A stretch of 64,000 bases of DNA from JAUVUV01 sp964548275 (GTDB lineage Bacteria > Gemmatimonadota > Glassbacteria > GWA2-58-10). The translations under genes and the position numbers were made by a program. The stretch covers positions 1 to 64,000 of the forward strand of contig CAZJQI010000015.1 of assembly GCA_964548275.1 (NCBI GenBank). Direction: 5' to 3'. A model generated the notes under the pieces. That model worked only from the letters and a program-made list of their open reading frames with translations. It was not told the origin of the DNA and did not search any database. Numbering within the stretch: position 1 is the first letter of the stretch; the number at the start of each line of letters is the position of its first letter. Below are positions 43,237-52,497 of the stretch, in pieces.

Positions 43237-44100
43237 ATGAGAAAGTTGCCGGTTATCTGTGTTCTTACTGGTTTGCTGTGTTCCTGCAGTGATAATTCTC
43301 CGAATGTATTTGTTGTGGATATAGTTGATCCACTGGAGGGTGCGGCCGCCATCGAGATGGTCCAGTTTCCCGCAGGTGCTTTTCTGATGGGCAGCGACTT
43401 GAGATCTGCCTGGGTGATAGAGATTGACCCTGTAACATTAAGGCCAGATACAACCTTTAACTTTGAACGGCCGGTTCATGCAGTTACAATTGATGCTTTC
43501 AAGATCGGCAAGACCGAGATCTCCCAGGAGCAGTTCAAGTCGGTAACCGGATATAATCCATCGAGATTCTGGGGATTCTATAACCTTCCGGTGGAAAACG
43601 TGTCCTGGCAAGAGGCGGTAACTTTCTGCAACAAATTAAGCGACATAACCGGTCTGGAGCCCTGTTACGACCTGGAAAGCTGGGAATGTGATTTCACCAA
43701 AGAGGGTTTCCGCCTGCCCACAGAGGCGGAATGGGAGTACGCCTGCCGGGCAGGCAGCGATCTGGAATGGATCGCCAGCCCCGATTCGAGCGGTCTATGG
43801 CTAACCTCGTGGTATATAACTGACAGCACGTTTATCACCCATTCGGTGGCCTCCAAGGAGCCCAACCCTGCGGGATTGTACGATATGACGGGAAATGTCT
43901 GGGAGTGGTGCAACGATTTCTTTAAAATATATAACTGCAACAGTCAGATAAATCCTGCCGGACCCAAATTGGGCTTCACACGGGCCAGGCGCGGCGGCAG
44001 CTGGGCCAGCAGCGCAATCGACTGCCGACCGGCAACTCGCATCGGCAGCCACCCCGGGTGGGGTATGTCGACCACAGGTTTTCGGATAGTCCGCCGTTAG
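43237..44100 (+). CDS. SUMF1-domain lipoprotein, first of a tandem pair
   Basis: The product has 287 residues. A short lipoprotein-type signal ends in LLCSC (Cys15 or Cys17). The mature protein begins SDNSPNVFVVDIVDP and goes directly into an FGE-like domain: MVQFPAGAFLMGS, EISQEQF, LPTEAEWEYACRAG, GLYDMTGNVWEWCNDF and RRGGSWASS. The paired cysteines of true formylglycine-generating enzyme are not present. It and the next gene are paralogous and colinear. Sequence AATTGAGGTG lies just before the ATG. Function is unknown; a cell-surface, binding role is inferred. Confidence 0.8.
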   Translation: MRKLPVICVLTGLLCSCSDNSPNVFVVDIVDPLEGAAAIEMVQFPAGAFLMGSDLRSAWVIEIDPVTLRPDTTFNFERPVHAVTIDAFKIGKTEISQEQFKSVTGYNPSRFWGFYNLPVENVSWQEAVTFCNKLSDITGLEPCYDLESWECDFTKEGFRLPTEAEWEYACRAGSDLEWIASPDSSGLWLTSWYITDSTFITHSVASKEPNPAGLYDMTGNVWEWCNDFFKIYNCNSQINPAGPKLGFTRARRGGSWASSAIDCRPATRIGSHPGWGMSTTGFRIVRR

Positions 44101-44211
44101 GGTGCTCTTAAAATCGATGGTTCGAAATTGTATCACTCAGCTTAACGGTATCGGGTAGCCCGGCAGGGCGGCAGCTTATGATAACATGTTATAGGAATTG
44201 GTAGGTGACAG

Positions 44212-45078
44212 ATGAGAACTTTACTGATTATTGTTGTTCTGGCGGGTTTTTTGTTGTGCTCCTGCAGTGACAGTTCGCCGAATATTTTTGTCGTGGATAT
44301 TGTGGACCCGATGGATGGGGGAATGGACATCGAGATGGTCCAGCTTCCCGCCGGAACCTTTCTGATGGGAAGCAATTCGCAATATACTGAGTATGAGATG
44401 GAGATAGCTGAAGACGTATTTATTACAGTCTATACCTGGGAAAGGCCGGTGCATGCAGTGACCCTGGACGTTTTCAAGATAAGCTCCACGGAGATCACCC
44501 AGGAGCAGTACAGGGTGGTGATGGGAACCAGCCCGTCAAAATTTTACGGGTTCGACAACCTGCCGGTGGAGAATGTCTCCTGGGAGGACGCAGTCACTTT
44601 TTGCAACAAGCTCAGTGAGATGACCGGTCTGGAGCCCTGTTACGAGCTGGCTAGCTGGGAGTGCGATTTCACCCGAAACGGGTTTCGCCTGCCCACCGAG
44701 GCGGAATGGGAGTACGCCTGCCGGGGGGGCAGCAAGCTGGAATGGGGAAGCGGCAGCACCGGTCCGGGTGACCTCAGGCACACAGCGTGGTTCAGAGAAA
44801 ACAGCTACCATACGACAAATCCGGTTCGCTCTCTGGCGCCAAATCTTGCAGGCCTTTACGATATGCAGGGCAATGTCTTGGAATGGTGCAATGATTTTTT
44901 GGGCTATTATAACTGCAATCATCAAACTAATCCAACAGGTCCGTCGCACGGAAAACAGCGCATTGTACGCGGTGGAGCGTGGGCCAGTACCGCCGTGGAC
45001 TGCCGGCCGAGTACCCGAAGAGGAAGGTTCCAGGATTATAAAGAACCCTACTTAGGCTTCCGGATAGTGAGCCGTTAA
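44212..45078 (+). CDS. SUMF1-domain lipoprotein, second of a tandem pair
   Basis: The product has 288 residues. The signal again ends LLCSCSD, and the mature N-terminus SSPNIFVVDIVDP is nearly the same as in its neighbour. FGE-like motifs include MVQLPAGTFLMGS, EITQEQY, LPTEAEWEYACRGG and MQGNVLEWCNDF. The usual GNVWEW has Leu in place of Trp. RGGAWAST again lacks the paired active-site cysteines. The two are probably a recent duplication with divergence in the middle. The gap between them is about 110 bases. Confidence 0.8.
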   Translation: MRTLLIIVVLAGFLLCSCSDSSPNIFVVDIVDPMDGGMDIEMVQLPAGTFLMGSNSQYTEYEMEIAEDVFITVYTWERPVHAVTLDVFKISSTEITQEQYRVVMGTSPSKFYGFDNLPVENVSWEDAVTFCNKLSEMTGLEPCYELASWECDFTRNGFRLPTEAEWEYACRGGSKLEWGSGSTGPGDLRHTAWFRENSYHTTNPVRSLAPNLAGLYDMQGNVLEWCNDFLGYYNCNHQTNPTGPSHGKQRIVRGGAWASTAVDCRPSTRRGRFQDYKEPYLGFRIVSR

Positions 45079-45134
45079 TATTTATACCGGAATGTGAACG
45101 TATAGCTTTGGATCGCTAAAGGTTGTGCAATTTT

Positions 45135-45285
45135 TCTGCTCCGAAAACAATGGACCAAAGGAGCGTTATTCCATTGATTCGGTAAAAACCACCCGTAGGG
45201 GCGCACGGCCGCGCGCCCCTACAGAAAACAAAACATTTTCATTGTTTCCGGGTGAGCCACCGGCTCATGACGACTGACTCGGGTG
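45135..45285. repeat. Dispersed repeat matching the interior of the MITE-like element
   Basis: TCTGCTCCGAAAACAATGGA, GTAGGGGCGCACGGCCGCGC and the GGGTGAGCCACCGGCTCATGA block match 38146-38290. No element end is visible here, so it is a fragment or a separate family. Confidence 0.7.
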
Positions 45286-45357
45286 AATATGTCTTGGATG
45301 AAGCCGTTATCTGGATCGTTGCAATGCCTCATCCATCAAGGGAGGTAGGAAAATAAG

Positions 45358-45885
45358 ATGTCCAGCCCCGTTTATTCATCTCATGGTTTGTCTGGCCTTT
45401 TCGATGATGCTGCTCTCTTGCGTTGAGAGGGAAGAGGTAACCGGACTCGAAACTGAATCTGGCTATACAATTCGGGGCAGTGTCCAGTACTGGGGAGATG
45501 AAATTGCTGCAGCAGGTGTTTTGGTAGGATTAAGCGGCATTAGTAAATCAGAGACCTGCATTACTGATTCTACTGGCAGCTTCTCATTTACAGATGTTGA
45601 GGATGGACTTATACAATATTCCCGATCGAGACTGCGGAAATCGATTGCTACTTCATACCGGAGAGTAAGAAAGTAACTGTCAGTGAGGAGGACATTACAG
45701 TATTTAGGTTTTCAGCCTTAAAATACCCCAGACTTATTTTAAGAAACAATAGCCCAAAGAAAATTATCGGGGTACGGTTTTCTGCATACACCAGGCCTCA
45801 GGTCTGGAGCGATAACCTCCTTTCTGGTGATCTGGCCCCTTTTACCGGAAGCGAAATGATACGTTTAAAATCTGAACTAAGTTAA
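45358..45885 (+). pseudogene. Lipoprotein with CarboxypepD-regulatory-like domain, frameshifted
   Basis: GGAGGT at 45341 lies 12 bases before an ATG (45358) whose frame soon stops. Dropping one T after this ATG would give MPAPFIHLMVCLAFSMMLLSC, a proper lipoprotein signal. The frame from 45383 runs VEREEVTG... GSVQYWGDEIAAAGVLVGL... FSFTDVEDG, a CarboxypepD-like Ig domain, and then loses sense; adding one base near 45613 restores YTIFPIETAEIDCYFIPESK and continues to a stop at 45885. Two single-base changes make this either a decaying gene or a site of assembly errors. It precedes a TonB receptor on the same strand. Confidence 0.6.
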
Positions 45886-46256
45886 TGGAAGTCACCTGTG
45901 TTGAAGATACGCTGCAGTTTGCCGAGTGGATCAAAGTTAGCTATATCGCGCCTGGAGATACGTTTGTCTTTCCGTTAAGCTCCTTAATTAAAGTAGCAAA
46001 TAACAGTAGCAAAACACTTGTTAGGGTGACAATAGACCGTGACTTTTCTTTTCCTGGGAACAGTATGAGTTTGGTGAGTGGAAATCTTTTGACAAAATTG
46101 TTAGCCCCCGGCTCCGTTAGCGAAAACATATACTATTGGCCTGGACTAAGTGATTTTACGCTGACTTATCTTGAAAATTCTGATTCCAACTTTGTTGAAA
46201 TTCAAAATATCGATATTACGCCGGGAGATACTGTTTACCTCACATTTGAAAGATAG
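45885..46256 (+). CDS. Hypothetical protein downstream of the frameshifted lipoprotein
   Basis: The product has 123 residues. ATG 45885 overlaps the stop of the preceding frame (TAATG). The sequence has repeated beta strands with Val/Ile and Ser (for example VRVTIDRDFSFPGN and the end ITPGDTVYLTFER) and no signal peptide. It is probably the C-terminal part of the broken lipoprotein rather than a separate gene; if it is separate, translation would be coupled. No family recognised. Confidence 0.4.
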   Translation: MEVTCVEDTLQFAEWIKVSYIAPGDTFVFPLSSLIKVANNSSKTLVRVTIDRDFSFPGNSMSLVSGNLLTKLLAPGSVSENIYYWPGLSDFTLTYLENSDSNFVEIQNIDITPGDTVYLTFER

Positions 46257-46379
46257 GAAAATACTTTTCTTCAGAAAGATATCATAACAGGTAACTTAAC
46301 TTCCCAGGCCCTGGAGCCTAGCCAGGAATATCAAATAAGGAAGATTGATTCACAAAACCATTAAGAAGGAGTAAAAGCA

Positions 46380-48899
46380 GTGGAAAACTTTATTGCGAGA
46401 TTAACCAGGAACACTCTGTTCTCTTTGAGTGTCTTCGCTTCATTGTGCCTCACCAATTTCTCCTTTGCCCAGGTTGAGGTTACCGAGAGCCCCGAGATAA
46501 CGAAAGCATATAATATCATGGGCTATGTCCGTGATGCGGAAACCAATGAAGCGCTCCCCTTTGCCAACGTGGTAATCCTCGGCACGCGCTTCGGGGCGGC
46601 AACAAACTCCAGCGGTTACTTTGTCATCGTAAACGCGCCGGCGGATACCTGCAGGTTAAGGGTGATGTATGTGGGTTACGCCCCTCAGGAGATTGTGGTA
46701 AATAACACCAGGCCTTTGTCAAGACCGCTGATTATCAAAATGAAGCGGGAAACCATCGAGCTGGATGGCATTGTTGTATCAGCACCGGTGCAGATGATGG
46801 AAGTTTCCGATGTCCCAAGCCAGCTGGCGATATCCCCTGTGGAGATCACTGTTCTTCCGAATGTCGGAGAAGTCGATATTTTCCGTTCCCTTCAACTGCT
46901 TCCCGGTATCAGCGGCGTGGATGACGGTTCCTCAGGGCTGTACGTGCGCGGAGGAACCCCGGATCAGAACCTGATACTATTCGACGGCATGACAATCTAC
47001 CACGTGGATCATTTTTTCGGCTTTTTCAGCGCCTTTAACGCAGACGCGATCAAGGATATCCGTATTTATAAGGGCGGCTTTCCGGCTGAATTCGGAGGGA
47101 GAACATCCAGTGTCGTGAACCTTACCGGCAAAACGGGTGATGTCAATAAAGTGCGCTATGGGATGGGGCTCAATCTCCTGAGCGGCCATGGAGTCGTTGA
47201 GGTTCCGCTCTCCGATAAAGCCAACTTTATTCTCTCTGCCCGGCGCTCCTATACCGATCTGGTAAGAAGTGTCCTTTACAATAAGCTGTTCGATTTTATG
47301 TCAGGTGCCAGCCAGAAGACCGGAGTAGGAACTCCCGGGTCTGTAACAGACCCCAATATTACCATGGGTGAAGAGAATCCCGACTTCTATTTCTACGACT
47401 TAAACAGCAAGCTCACCCTTACCCCGAGTTCCAAAGACATTATTTCCCTGAGTATTTACAGCGGTCGCGACAACCTGGGCCAGTACCAGGAGTTAATAGG
47501 TAGCGAATTTGAATACCTTGGAGAAGAAGCGCCGTTTAAAGATCCTGACGCCGCCTTGCAAATCGGGCAGATAACCAAGTGGGGTAATCTCGGTATCAGC
47601 GCCAAATGGTCCCGCAAAATTCATGACCGTTTCTACTCCCATTTGTTGCTTTCCCATTCTTCCTATTTCAGCAAATATGACATGAACCGGTCTTTTAACT
47701 CCACTTCCGGGCTCGACAGCCTGAACTTTTTCCGTGGAGCCGCGATTTCCTCTGTTGAAGATAATAAACTGGAAGACATGAGCCTCCGGCTTGACAACGA
47801 ATGGCACCTGACAAACTCCCACGACCTGAAAATCGGCCTGGGGTTTTCCCGCTACGATGTGCACTATTTCTCCACGTTGAACGATACAGTCGATCTGGTC
47901 AGGCGTGAAACGCAGGCTAAGCAGGGCTCCTGGTACCTTCAGGATCTGTGGAAACTCACCCCTGACATTGAGCTTACAGCCGGATTGCGGGGAACATACT
48001 ACCAGAAAACCGGCTCAATCTACTATGAGCCGCGGTCCTCGCTCGTTTATTCACTGTCGGAATATTTTATGCTGAAAGGAGCCTGGGGACGCTATTACCA
48101 GTTTGTTAACCGGATAGCCAATGAAAATATCCTGGAGGGCAGCAGGGATTTCTGGATTCTTTCGGATAACTCGCTCGAACCGGGTTATGCCGAGCACTGG
48201 ATCGCCGGCGCAAGCCTTGAAAATGACGGTTATCTGCTCGATGTTGAAGGTTATTACAAGGATCTGAAGAAAGTGGTGGAATATTCCCGACGGGCCAGTT
48301 ACGCCAGGGGGATATTGTTAAGAAAGCAGAGCGGAGAGCAGTTACGGGGAAGCGGCTTTTTCCAGGGCGGCGGTTTCGCCAGGGGAGTTGATATCCTGGT
48401 CCAGAAAAAGAGGGGCAGGCTGACTGGATGGATCGGCTACAGCCGCGGTAAAGTCACTTATGAATTCCCCGAACTGAATAACGGCAAGCCATACCCTGCC
48501 TCGCATGACAGAACCCACGAGGTGAGTATTGTGGGTAAACTGTCGTTAAAGAATTGGGATTTGTCCGCTACATGGGTTTATGCCACAGGGAAAGCCTACA
48601 CCGTTCCGGAAAGCCAGTATTACCTCCAATTCAAGGACGGCACCAAGAGAGGCTATATCCATATCAGCGATAAAAACTCCTATCGCCTTCCCGACTACCA
48701 CCGTCTGGATGTGAGCCTGTCGCGCAGTTTCGAAACCCGGTCCACTAGATACATACTGGGCTTTTCAATGTTCAACCTGTACAATAATACCAATATTTGG
48801 TACCGCCAGTTCAACCTGGATACTGTCCCTGTGGCGGTAACTGATGTCAAGATGCTCGGTGTCACACCAACAGTTTATTTACAGGTTTATTCAAGGTAA
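46380..48899 (+). CDS. TonB-dependent receptor with N-terminal CarboxypepD-like domain
   Basis: The product has 839 residues. GTG 46380 is preceded by AAGAAGGAGTAAAAGCA. A signal peptide ends near residue 31 (NFSFAQ). Residues 43-100 form a CarboxypepD_reg-like domain (GYVRDAETNEALPFANVVI). The plug domain follows with LQLLPGISGVDDGSSGLYVRGG and the GGFPAEFGGR motif, then a beta barrel of about 600 residues with a final DVSLSRSFE strand. It imports a substrate across the outer membrane, powered by TonB. It pairs with a DUF4249 lipoprotein ten bases downstream. The substrate is unknown. Confidence 0.88.
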   Translation: MENFIARLTRNTLFSLSVFASLCLTNFSFAQVEVTESPEITKAYNIMGYVRDAETNEALPFANVVILGTRFGAATNSSGYFVIVNAPADTCRLRVMYVGYAPQEIVVNNTRPLSRPLIIKMKRETIELDGIVVSAPVQMMEVSDVPSQLAISPVEITVLPNVGEVDIFRSLQLLPGISGVDDGSSGLYVRGGTPDQNLILFDGMTIYHVDHFFGFFSAFNADAIKDIRIYKGGFPAEFGGRTSSVVNLTGKTGDVNKVRYGMGLNLLSGHGVVEVPLSDKANFILSARRSYTDLVRSVLYNKLFDFMSGASQKTGVGTPGSVTDPNITMGEENPDFYFYDLNSKLTLTPSSKDIISLSIYSGRDNLGQYQELIGSEFEYLGEEAPFKDPDAALQIGQITKWGNLGISAKWSRKIHDRFYSHLLLSHSSYFSKYDMNRSFNSTSGLDSLNFFRGAAISSVEDNKLEDMSLRLDNEWHLTNSHDLKIGLGFSRYDVHYFSTLNDTVDLVRRETQAKQGSWYLQDLWKLTPDIELTAGLRGTYYQKTGSIYYEPRSSLVYSLSEYFMLKGAWGRYYQFVNRIANENILEGSRDFWILSDNSLEPGYAEHWIAGASLENDGYLLDVEGYYKDLKKVVEYSRRASYARGILLRKQSGEQLRGSGFFQGGGFARGVDILVQKKRGRLTGWIGYSRGKVTYEFPELNNGKPYPASHDRTHEVSIVGKLSLKNWDLSATWVYATGKAYTVPESQYYLQFKDGTKRGYIHISDKNSYRLPDYHRLDVSLSRSFETRSTRYILGFSMFNLYNNTNIWYRQFNLDTVPVAVTDVKMLGVTPTVYLQVYSR

Positions 48900-48909
48900 A
48901 GAGGGGATT

Positions 48910-49770
48910 ATGAAATATTTATATGGTTTTTTAATATTTGCCTGCCTGGCAATAATTAGCGGCTGCTCTGATAAACTCACCTTCGAGCCGGAGTACCATC
49001 TGGTGGTGGTCCAGGCCTACCTTTATGCAGGCCAATCGGTCAAGGACGTCCTGGTAACTTCCACTCTCGGCCTGGGCAGTACGGATACTATTCCCCCTCC
49101 GATCTCCGAAGCCCAGGTGCAGCTTGTCAAGAACGGCCTTTGTTATATGCTTCAACCGTCGTGGTATAAAAAAGGGTACTATATATATACAGGTGATTGC
49201 CAGGAATGCCCGGTGGGTGATTTGACCGTGGAAGAAGGGGATGAATTTACCCTGGAGGTTATTTACTACGATAAAGTGGCAACTGCCACAACGGTTGTTC
49301 CGGCGCCGCCTGCCGGAGTAGAGATTACTCCCGAAAATTTGTCCGTGTCAGCAGCCTCATACTCCGGCACTGGAGAATTCAGTCCCGGAGGGTTTATGGC
49401 TGAGGATCCAAACACCGCTCTGACAGTCAGTTGGGAGGATGACGGCAATTCGATGTACTATGTAACATTGGAGCATAAATATAAACTTGCTGAACCTATA
49501 GTTCCGGATTATCCGTTTCATTATACACCTGAATTTGCCTCGGCACCCTTCACAGGCGGTAATTTCTCGATCGGCTGGATAAATATCACCCATTACGGAG
49601 AATATCGGCTGCAGGTATACAAGCTCAACCGGGAATATCTGGAGATGTATCTTTCACAGAGTCAGGACTCGCGCGATCTCAATGAGCCGCTGACCAATGT
49701 TGACAACGGCCTGGGAATTTTCACCGCGCTCAACAGCGCAACGGTCTATTTCCAGGTTGAAAAGCAGTGA
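48910..49770 (+). CDS. DUF4249-family lipoprotein, partner of the TonB receptor
   Basis: The product has 287 residues. ATG 48910 has GAGGGG upstream. The signal ends AIISGC (Cys19, lipid anchor). The mature part has the DUF4249 pattern: an early EYHLVVVQAYLYAG strand, ISEAQVQLVK, and a middle DEFTLEVIYYD, with an Ig-like layout. DUF4249 proteins are usually co-encoded with CarboxypepD-type TonB receptors in Bacteroidota, as here, and probably sit on the cell surface over the receptor. The overlap with the longer reading frame starting at 48844 is not real coding. Confidence 0.78.
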   Translation: MKYLYGFLIFACLAIISGCSDKLTFEPEYHLVVVQAYLYAGQSVKDVLVTSTLGLGSTDTIPPPISEAQVQLVKNGLCYMLQPSWYKKGYYIYTGDCQECPVGDLTVEEGDEFTLEVIYYDKVATATTVVPAPPAGVEITPENLSVSAASYSGTGEFSPGGFMAEDPNTALTVSWEDDGNSMYYVTLEHKYKLAEPIVPDYPFHYTPEFASAPFTGGNFSIGWINITHYGEYRLQVYKLNREYLEMYLSQSQDSRDLNEPLTNVDNGLGIFTALNSATVYFQVEKQ

Positions 49771-49935
49771 ATCCTGATTCGGCAATCACCTGGAACTGGC
49801 TGATCTCTCTGCGGGTGAGGCGAAAATATTTTTTCCCTGATCTGATCCGGGTACCGGCAGACTGAATTGAATCTGTGAGCGAGCCTGCGGCAGCGGCCCG
49901 GAAAGATAAAACACCATCAGACGGCCTTGAATTTC

Positions 49936-49964
49936 TTGACATATATAAATTTTTTGCTTATAAA
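49936..49964 (+). promoter_or_regulatory. Sigma70 promoter for the Tat-exported DUF523-like gene
   Basis: TTGACA at 49936-49941 and TATAAA at 49959-49964 are separated by 17 bases, about 80 bases upstream of the ATG. This is a near-consensus promoter. AAGGAGGAG lies just before the start. Confidence 0.65.
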
Positions 49965-50042
49965 AACAATTCCACGAATTTTACAAGGTAATCATCGTAA
50001 TCCTCAACTAAAATTCATTTTACCTTTTACAAGGAGGAGTAT

Positions 50043-50699
50043 ATGAGTTTCTCTCCCTTTTACAGTAGAAGGGCTTTCTTAGGCAGAATTTCTGGTCTGT
50101 CGGCTCTGGCTGCTCTTTTTCCTTTCAAGCTTTTCGGCATTTCTGAGTTTGTCAAAAACAAATTCGGGGAGAGGATGATCGAGCGGTATCCTCCTTTTAA
50201 CGATGCTCGGAGCAAGAAAGTAATCTTTGTTGCCCACTGTATTATCAACATGAACGCGCGATGCAATGGTTCTGGGGTAGCGCCATCCGCCATGGAGAAG
50301 ATACCTGAATTTCTCCTGAAGCATCATATTGGAATAGCGCAGATGCCCTGTCCTGAACTCGGATGCTTGGGGCTGGGTCGGGAGGGGAACATCTATGATC
50401 AGCTTTCAACTCCCGGAAACCGCAAGTACCTTAAGTCTCTCGCACAAGATGTAATTTATCAGGTTAAGCAATACCGGAAACAAAATTTCAAAGTGCTGGG
50501 GGTGCTCGGGATTAACTGCAGTCCGAGTTGCGGAGTGGACTGCCACGCCGATAATGGAAGCAAGCCCGGAAAAGGTGCCTTTATGGAAGAACTGACAGAG
50601 GCCCTGGAAGCGGCAGGGCTGGAAATGCCGGTTATTGGAGTGATGAATGCAGAGGCTGATAAGGCCGTGGCCCAGCTCGAGAAACTCGACCCGTCCTGA
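50043..50699 (+). CDS. Tat-exported DUF523/TudS-like [Fe-S] protein
   Basis: The product has 218 residues. The N-terminus has a twin-arginine signal (SRRAFLG, Arg9-Arg10) and a hydrophobic run. The rest carries HCIINMNARC (Cys66, Cys74), PCPELGC (Cys103, Cys108) and INCSPSCGVDC (Cys159, Cys163, Cys167). This pattern resembles DUF523/TudS desulfidases, which bind a [4Fe-4S] cluster through three cysteines. Tat export fits a folded, cofactor-bound protein. It is preceded by a strong promoter and ribosome site. The reaction is not known. Confidence 0.6.
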   Translation: MSFSPFYSRRAFLGRISGLSALAALFPFKLFGISEFVKNKFGERMIERYPPFNDARSKKVIFVAHCIINMNARCNGSGVAPSAMEKIPEFLLKHHIGIAQMPCPELGCLGLGREGNIYDQLSTPGNRKYLKSLAQDVIYQVKQYRKQNFKVLGVLGINCSPSCGVDCHADNGSKPGKGAFMEELTEALEAAGLEMPVIGVMNAEADKAVAQLEKLDPS

Positions 50700-51208
50700 G
50701 AAATTTGCCCGGATATGACTGGATTACAGGCGGGCCGTGATTTAATCGAAAAGAATTCCTCGGAGCTTTGCTCCGGTGTATCCCACTCCTGAGACAAACG
50801 TAGGGGTAACCGGCAGGTTGCCCGCGGGATTGGGATGAAATTGTGGCATCAAATTTATAAAAAGAATTCCAAACAGATACTCCGCGGCTTGCCGCGGGGT
50901 AGTTCATTGATTTGGAAAGAGAAAAACATGGCCAGCCAACTTGCGCTTTGCAGATAAAAAGAATCATTTTCAAATTTTTCAGAGCCGAATATGCCTCGGT
51001 AACCCCCGCACGCTCTTTTTTCTTTACGCTTCTTGTAGTATTATATAAACCTGTAATTTTTATGTATCCATTTGCCAGAGATATTTGTCTAATAGATAAC
51101 CTCGGCCCAGGTCGAATCCCTTTGAAAAATAGTAGCCAGGTTAAAAGAAATTATTATGCTGAAACCGATCCGCCCCGGCAAAATCCAGGTCAGCCAGGTG
51201 AGTTTTCG
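50700..51208. other. Intergenic region with dispersed hairpin repeats
   Basis: Contains GAAAAGAATTCCTCGGAGC-type hairpins near 50750, a GTAGGGG piece near 50801 and a CCGCGGCTTGCCGCGG hairpin followed by GGTAGTTCATT near 50883. The same families recur at 62195 and 63900. No gene seen. Confidence 0.6.
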
Positions 51209-52435
51209 ATGAGAGGAATTATCCGAATTTCGAAGTGTTTCCCCAAAGCTCTCTTTTTCTCTCCACTTATACTGTTTTTAAGCTGCGCATCCAGTGACTC
51301 TCAGCGCATGTCGATAACTTTTAAAGCTGCCCGCCAGAAGTTTACAATCACTGCCCAAGCCGAGGGAGTGATTGAAGCCCAGAGGTCTCATGTGCTTGTC
51401 AGTCCGAGAATCTGGCCGCATCGACCCGAGATTTCTTACCTGGCTCTGGAGGGTTCATTTGTCAAAAAGGACGAGGTAGTAGTGGTGTTGGCCTCGGATA
51501 AATTTGAAGCGGATCTCGAGAATGCCCTGCAGGAGCTTGCAGTAGCCCGATCCGAGGTCAAGAAAACAGAAGCTGAACAGAATCGCCAGCGCTCACAGCT
51601 GGAAGCTCAGATTAAGAGCGCCGAGGCGGCTGCTGCCTCTGCCAGGCTGCAACTGGCAAGGCTGGAATTTGTCGCACCCAGAGAACGGGAAATAAAAAAG
51701 CTGGAAATCGCCCGGTCCGAGAAACAGGCTGAGAAAAGTCAAAAAAAACTGGCGTTCCTCCAGGCTGTTCAGAAAGAGGAACGTACGCAAATAATCCTGC
51801 AGGTGAAACAGGCACAAAACAAAGCCGACATGGCCCGCCGTAATCTGGAGCAACTAACGCTCAGGGCTCCGGTTGACGGCTTTGTAGTCTATGAGAGAAA
51901 CAGGATGACAGGAGAGAAGGTCCAGGAAGGCGATGCCTTGTTCCCGGGCATGTCGATAGTCAAAATCCCGGACATCTCTGTATTACAGGTCAAAATGCTA
52001 TTGAGCGAAACCGAGGTGCAGAAACTGAAAGAGGGGCAGCCTGCCACAGTGAGGATTTTCTCGCTCGGCGATTTCTCGCTGCCCGGCCATGTGTCACAGG
52101 TGTCGAAAGTGGCCCGGCAAGTCAGGCGCGGCTCCCAGGTTAAAACAGTGGAGACCAGTGTGGTGATCGATACTACCGCGGAGGGATTGGTGCCGGGATT
52201 GACCGCTCTGTGCTCCATAATAACCGAGGAAGTTTCCGATGCTGTTGTCATTCCCCTGGATACTGTATTTGAAAAAGACAGCCTCCATCTGGTTTACGTT
52301 CGCGAGCAAGGGTATTTCAAGTCCCGGGAGGTGATCCTGGGTCCCAAGGGCGCGGATTTTGCAGTTGTAAATTCCGGGCTCGCGGGAGGGGAAGAACTGG
52401 CCTTGGGTGAACCAGCGCCCTCCCAACTTAGATAG
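51209..52435 (+). CDS. HlyD-family periplasmic adaptor lipoprotein, first of three
   Basis: The product has 408 residues from ATG 51209. A lipoprotein signal ends ILFLSC (Cys26). A beta-barrel/lipoyl half contains ITAQAEGVIEAQRSHV. A long helical hairpin rich in Gln, Lys and Glu (about 110-220) is followed by LRAPVDGFVVYERN (lipoyl return) and a beta-barrel with EGLVPGLTALCSI. It links an inner-membrane pump to the TolC-like channel. The operon continues with two further adaptors, a MacB-type permease, a TolC-like protein and an ATPase, all on the same strand. Confidence 0.85.
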   Translation: MRGIIRISKCFPKALFFSPLILFLSCASSDSQRMSITFKAARQKFTITAQAEGVIEAQRSHVLVSPRIWPHRPEISYLALEGSFVKKDEVVVVLASDKFEADLENALQELAVARSEVKKTEAEQNRQRSQLEAQIKSAEAAAASARLQLARLEFVAPREREIKKLEIARSEKQAEKSQKKLAFLQAVQKEERTQIILQVKQAQNKADMARRNLEQLTLRAPVDGFVVYERNRMTGEKVQEGDALFPGMSIVKIPDISVLQVKMLLSETEVQKLKEGQPATVRIFSLGDFSLPGHVSQVSKVARQVRRGSQVKTVETSVVIDTTAEGLVPGLTALCSIITEEVSDAVVIPLDTVFEKDSLHLVYVREQGYFKSREVILGPKGADFAVVNSGLAGGEELALGEPAPSQLR

Positions 52436-52497
52436 ATAACCGGTCCTTTGACAGACCGGCAAACAAATCCAGTAAGGATAGATTCAAGGAGTGTCCT

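Noticed and set aside
43237..45078. Assignment of the tandem SUMF1 proteins as formylglycine-generating enzymes
   Set aside because: The paired cysteines near RGGSW are not present and no sulfatase lies nearby.
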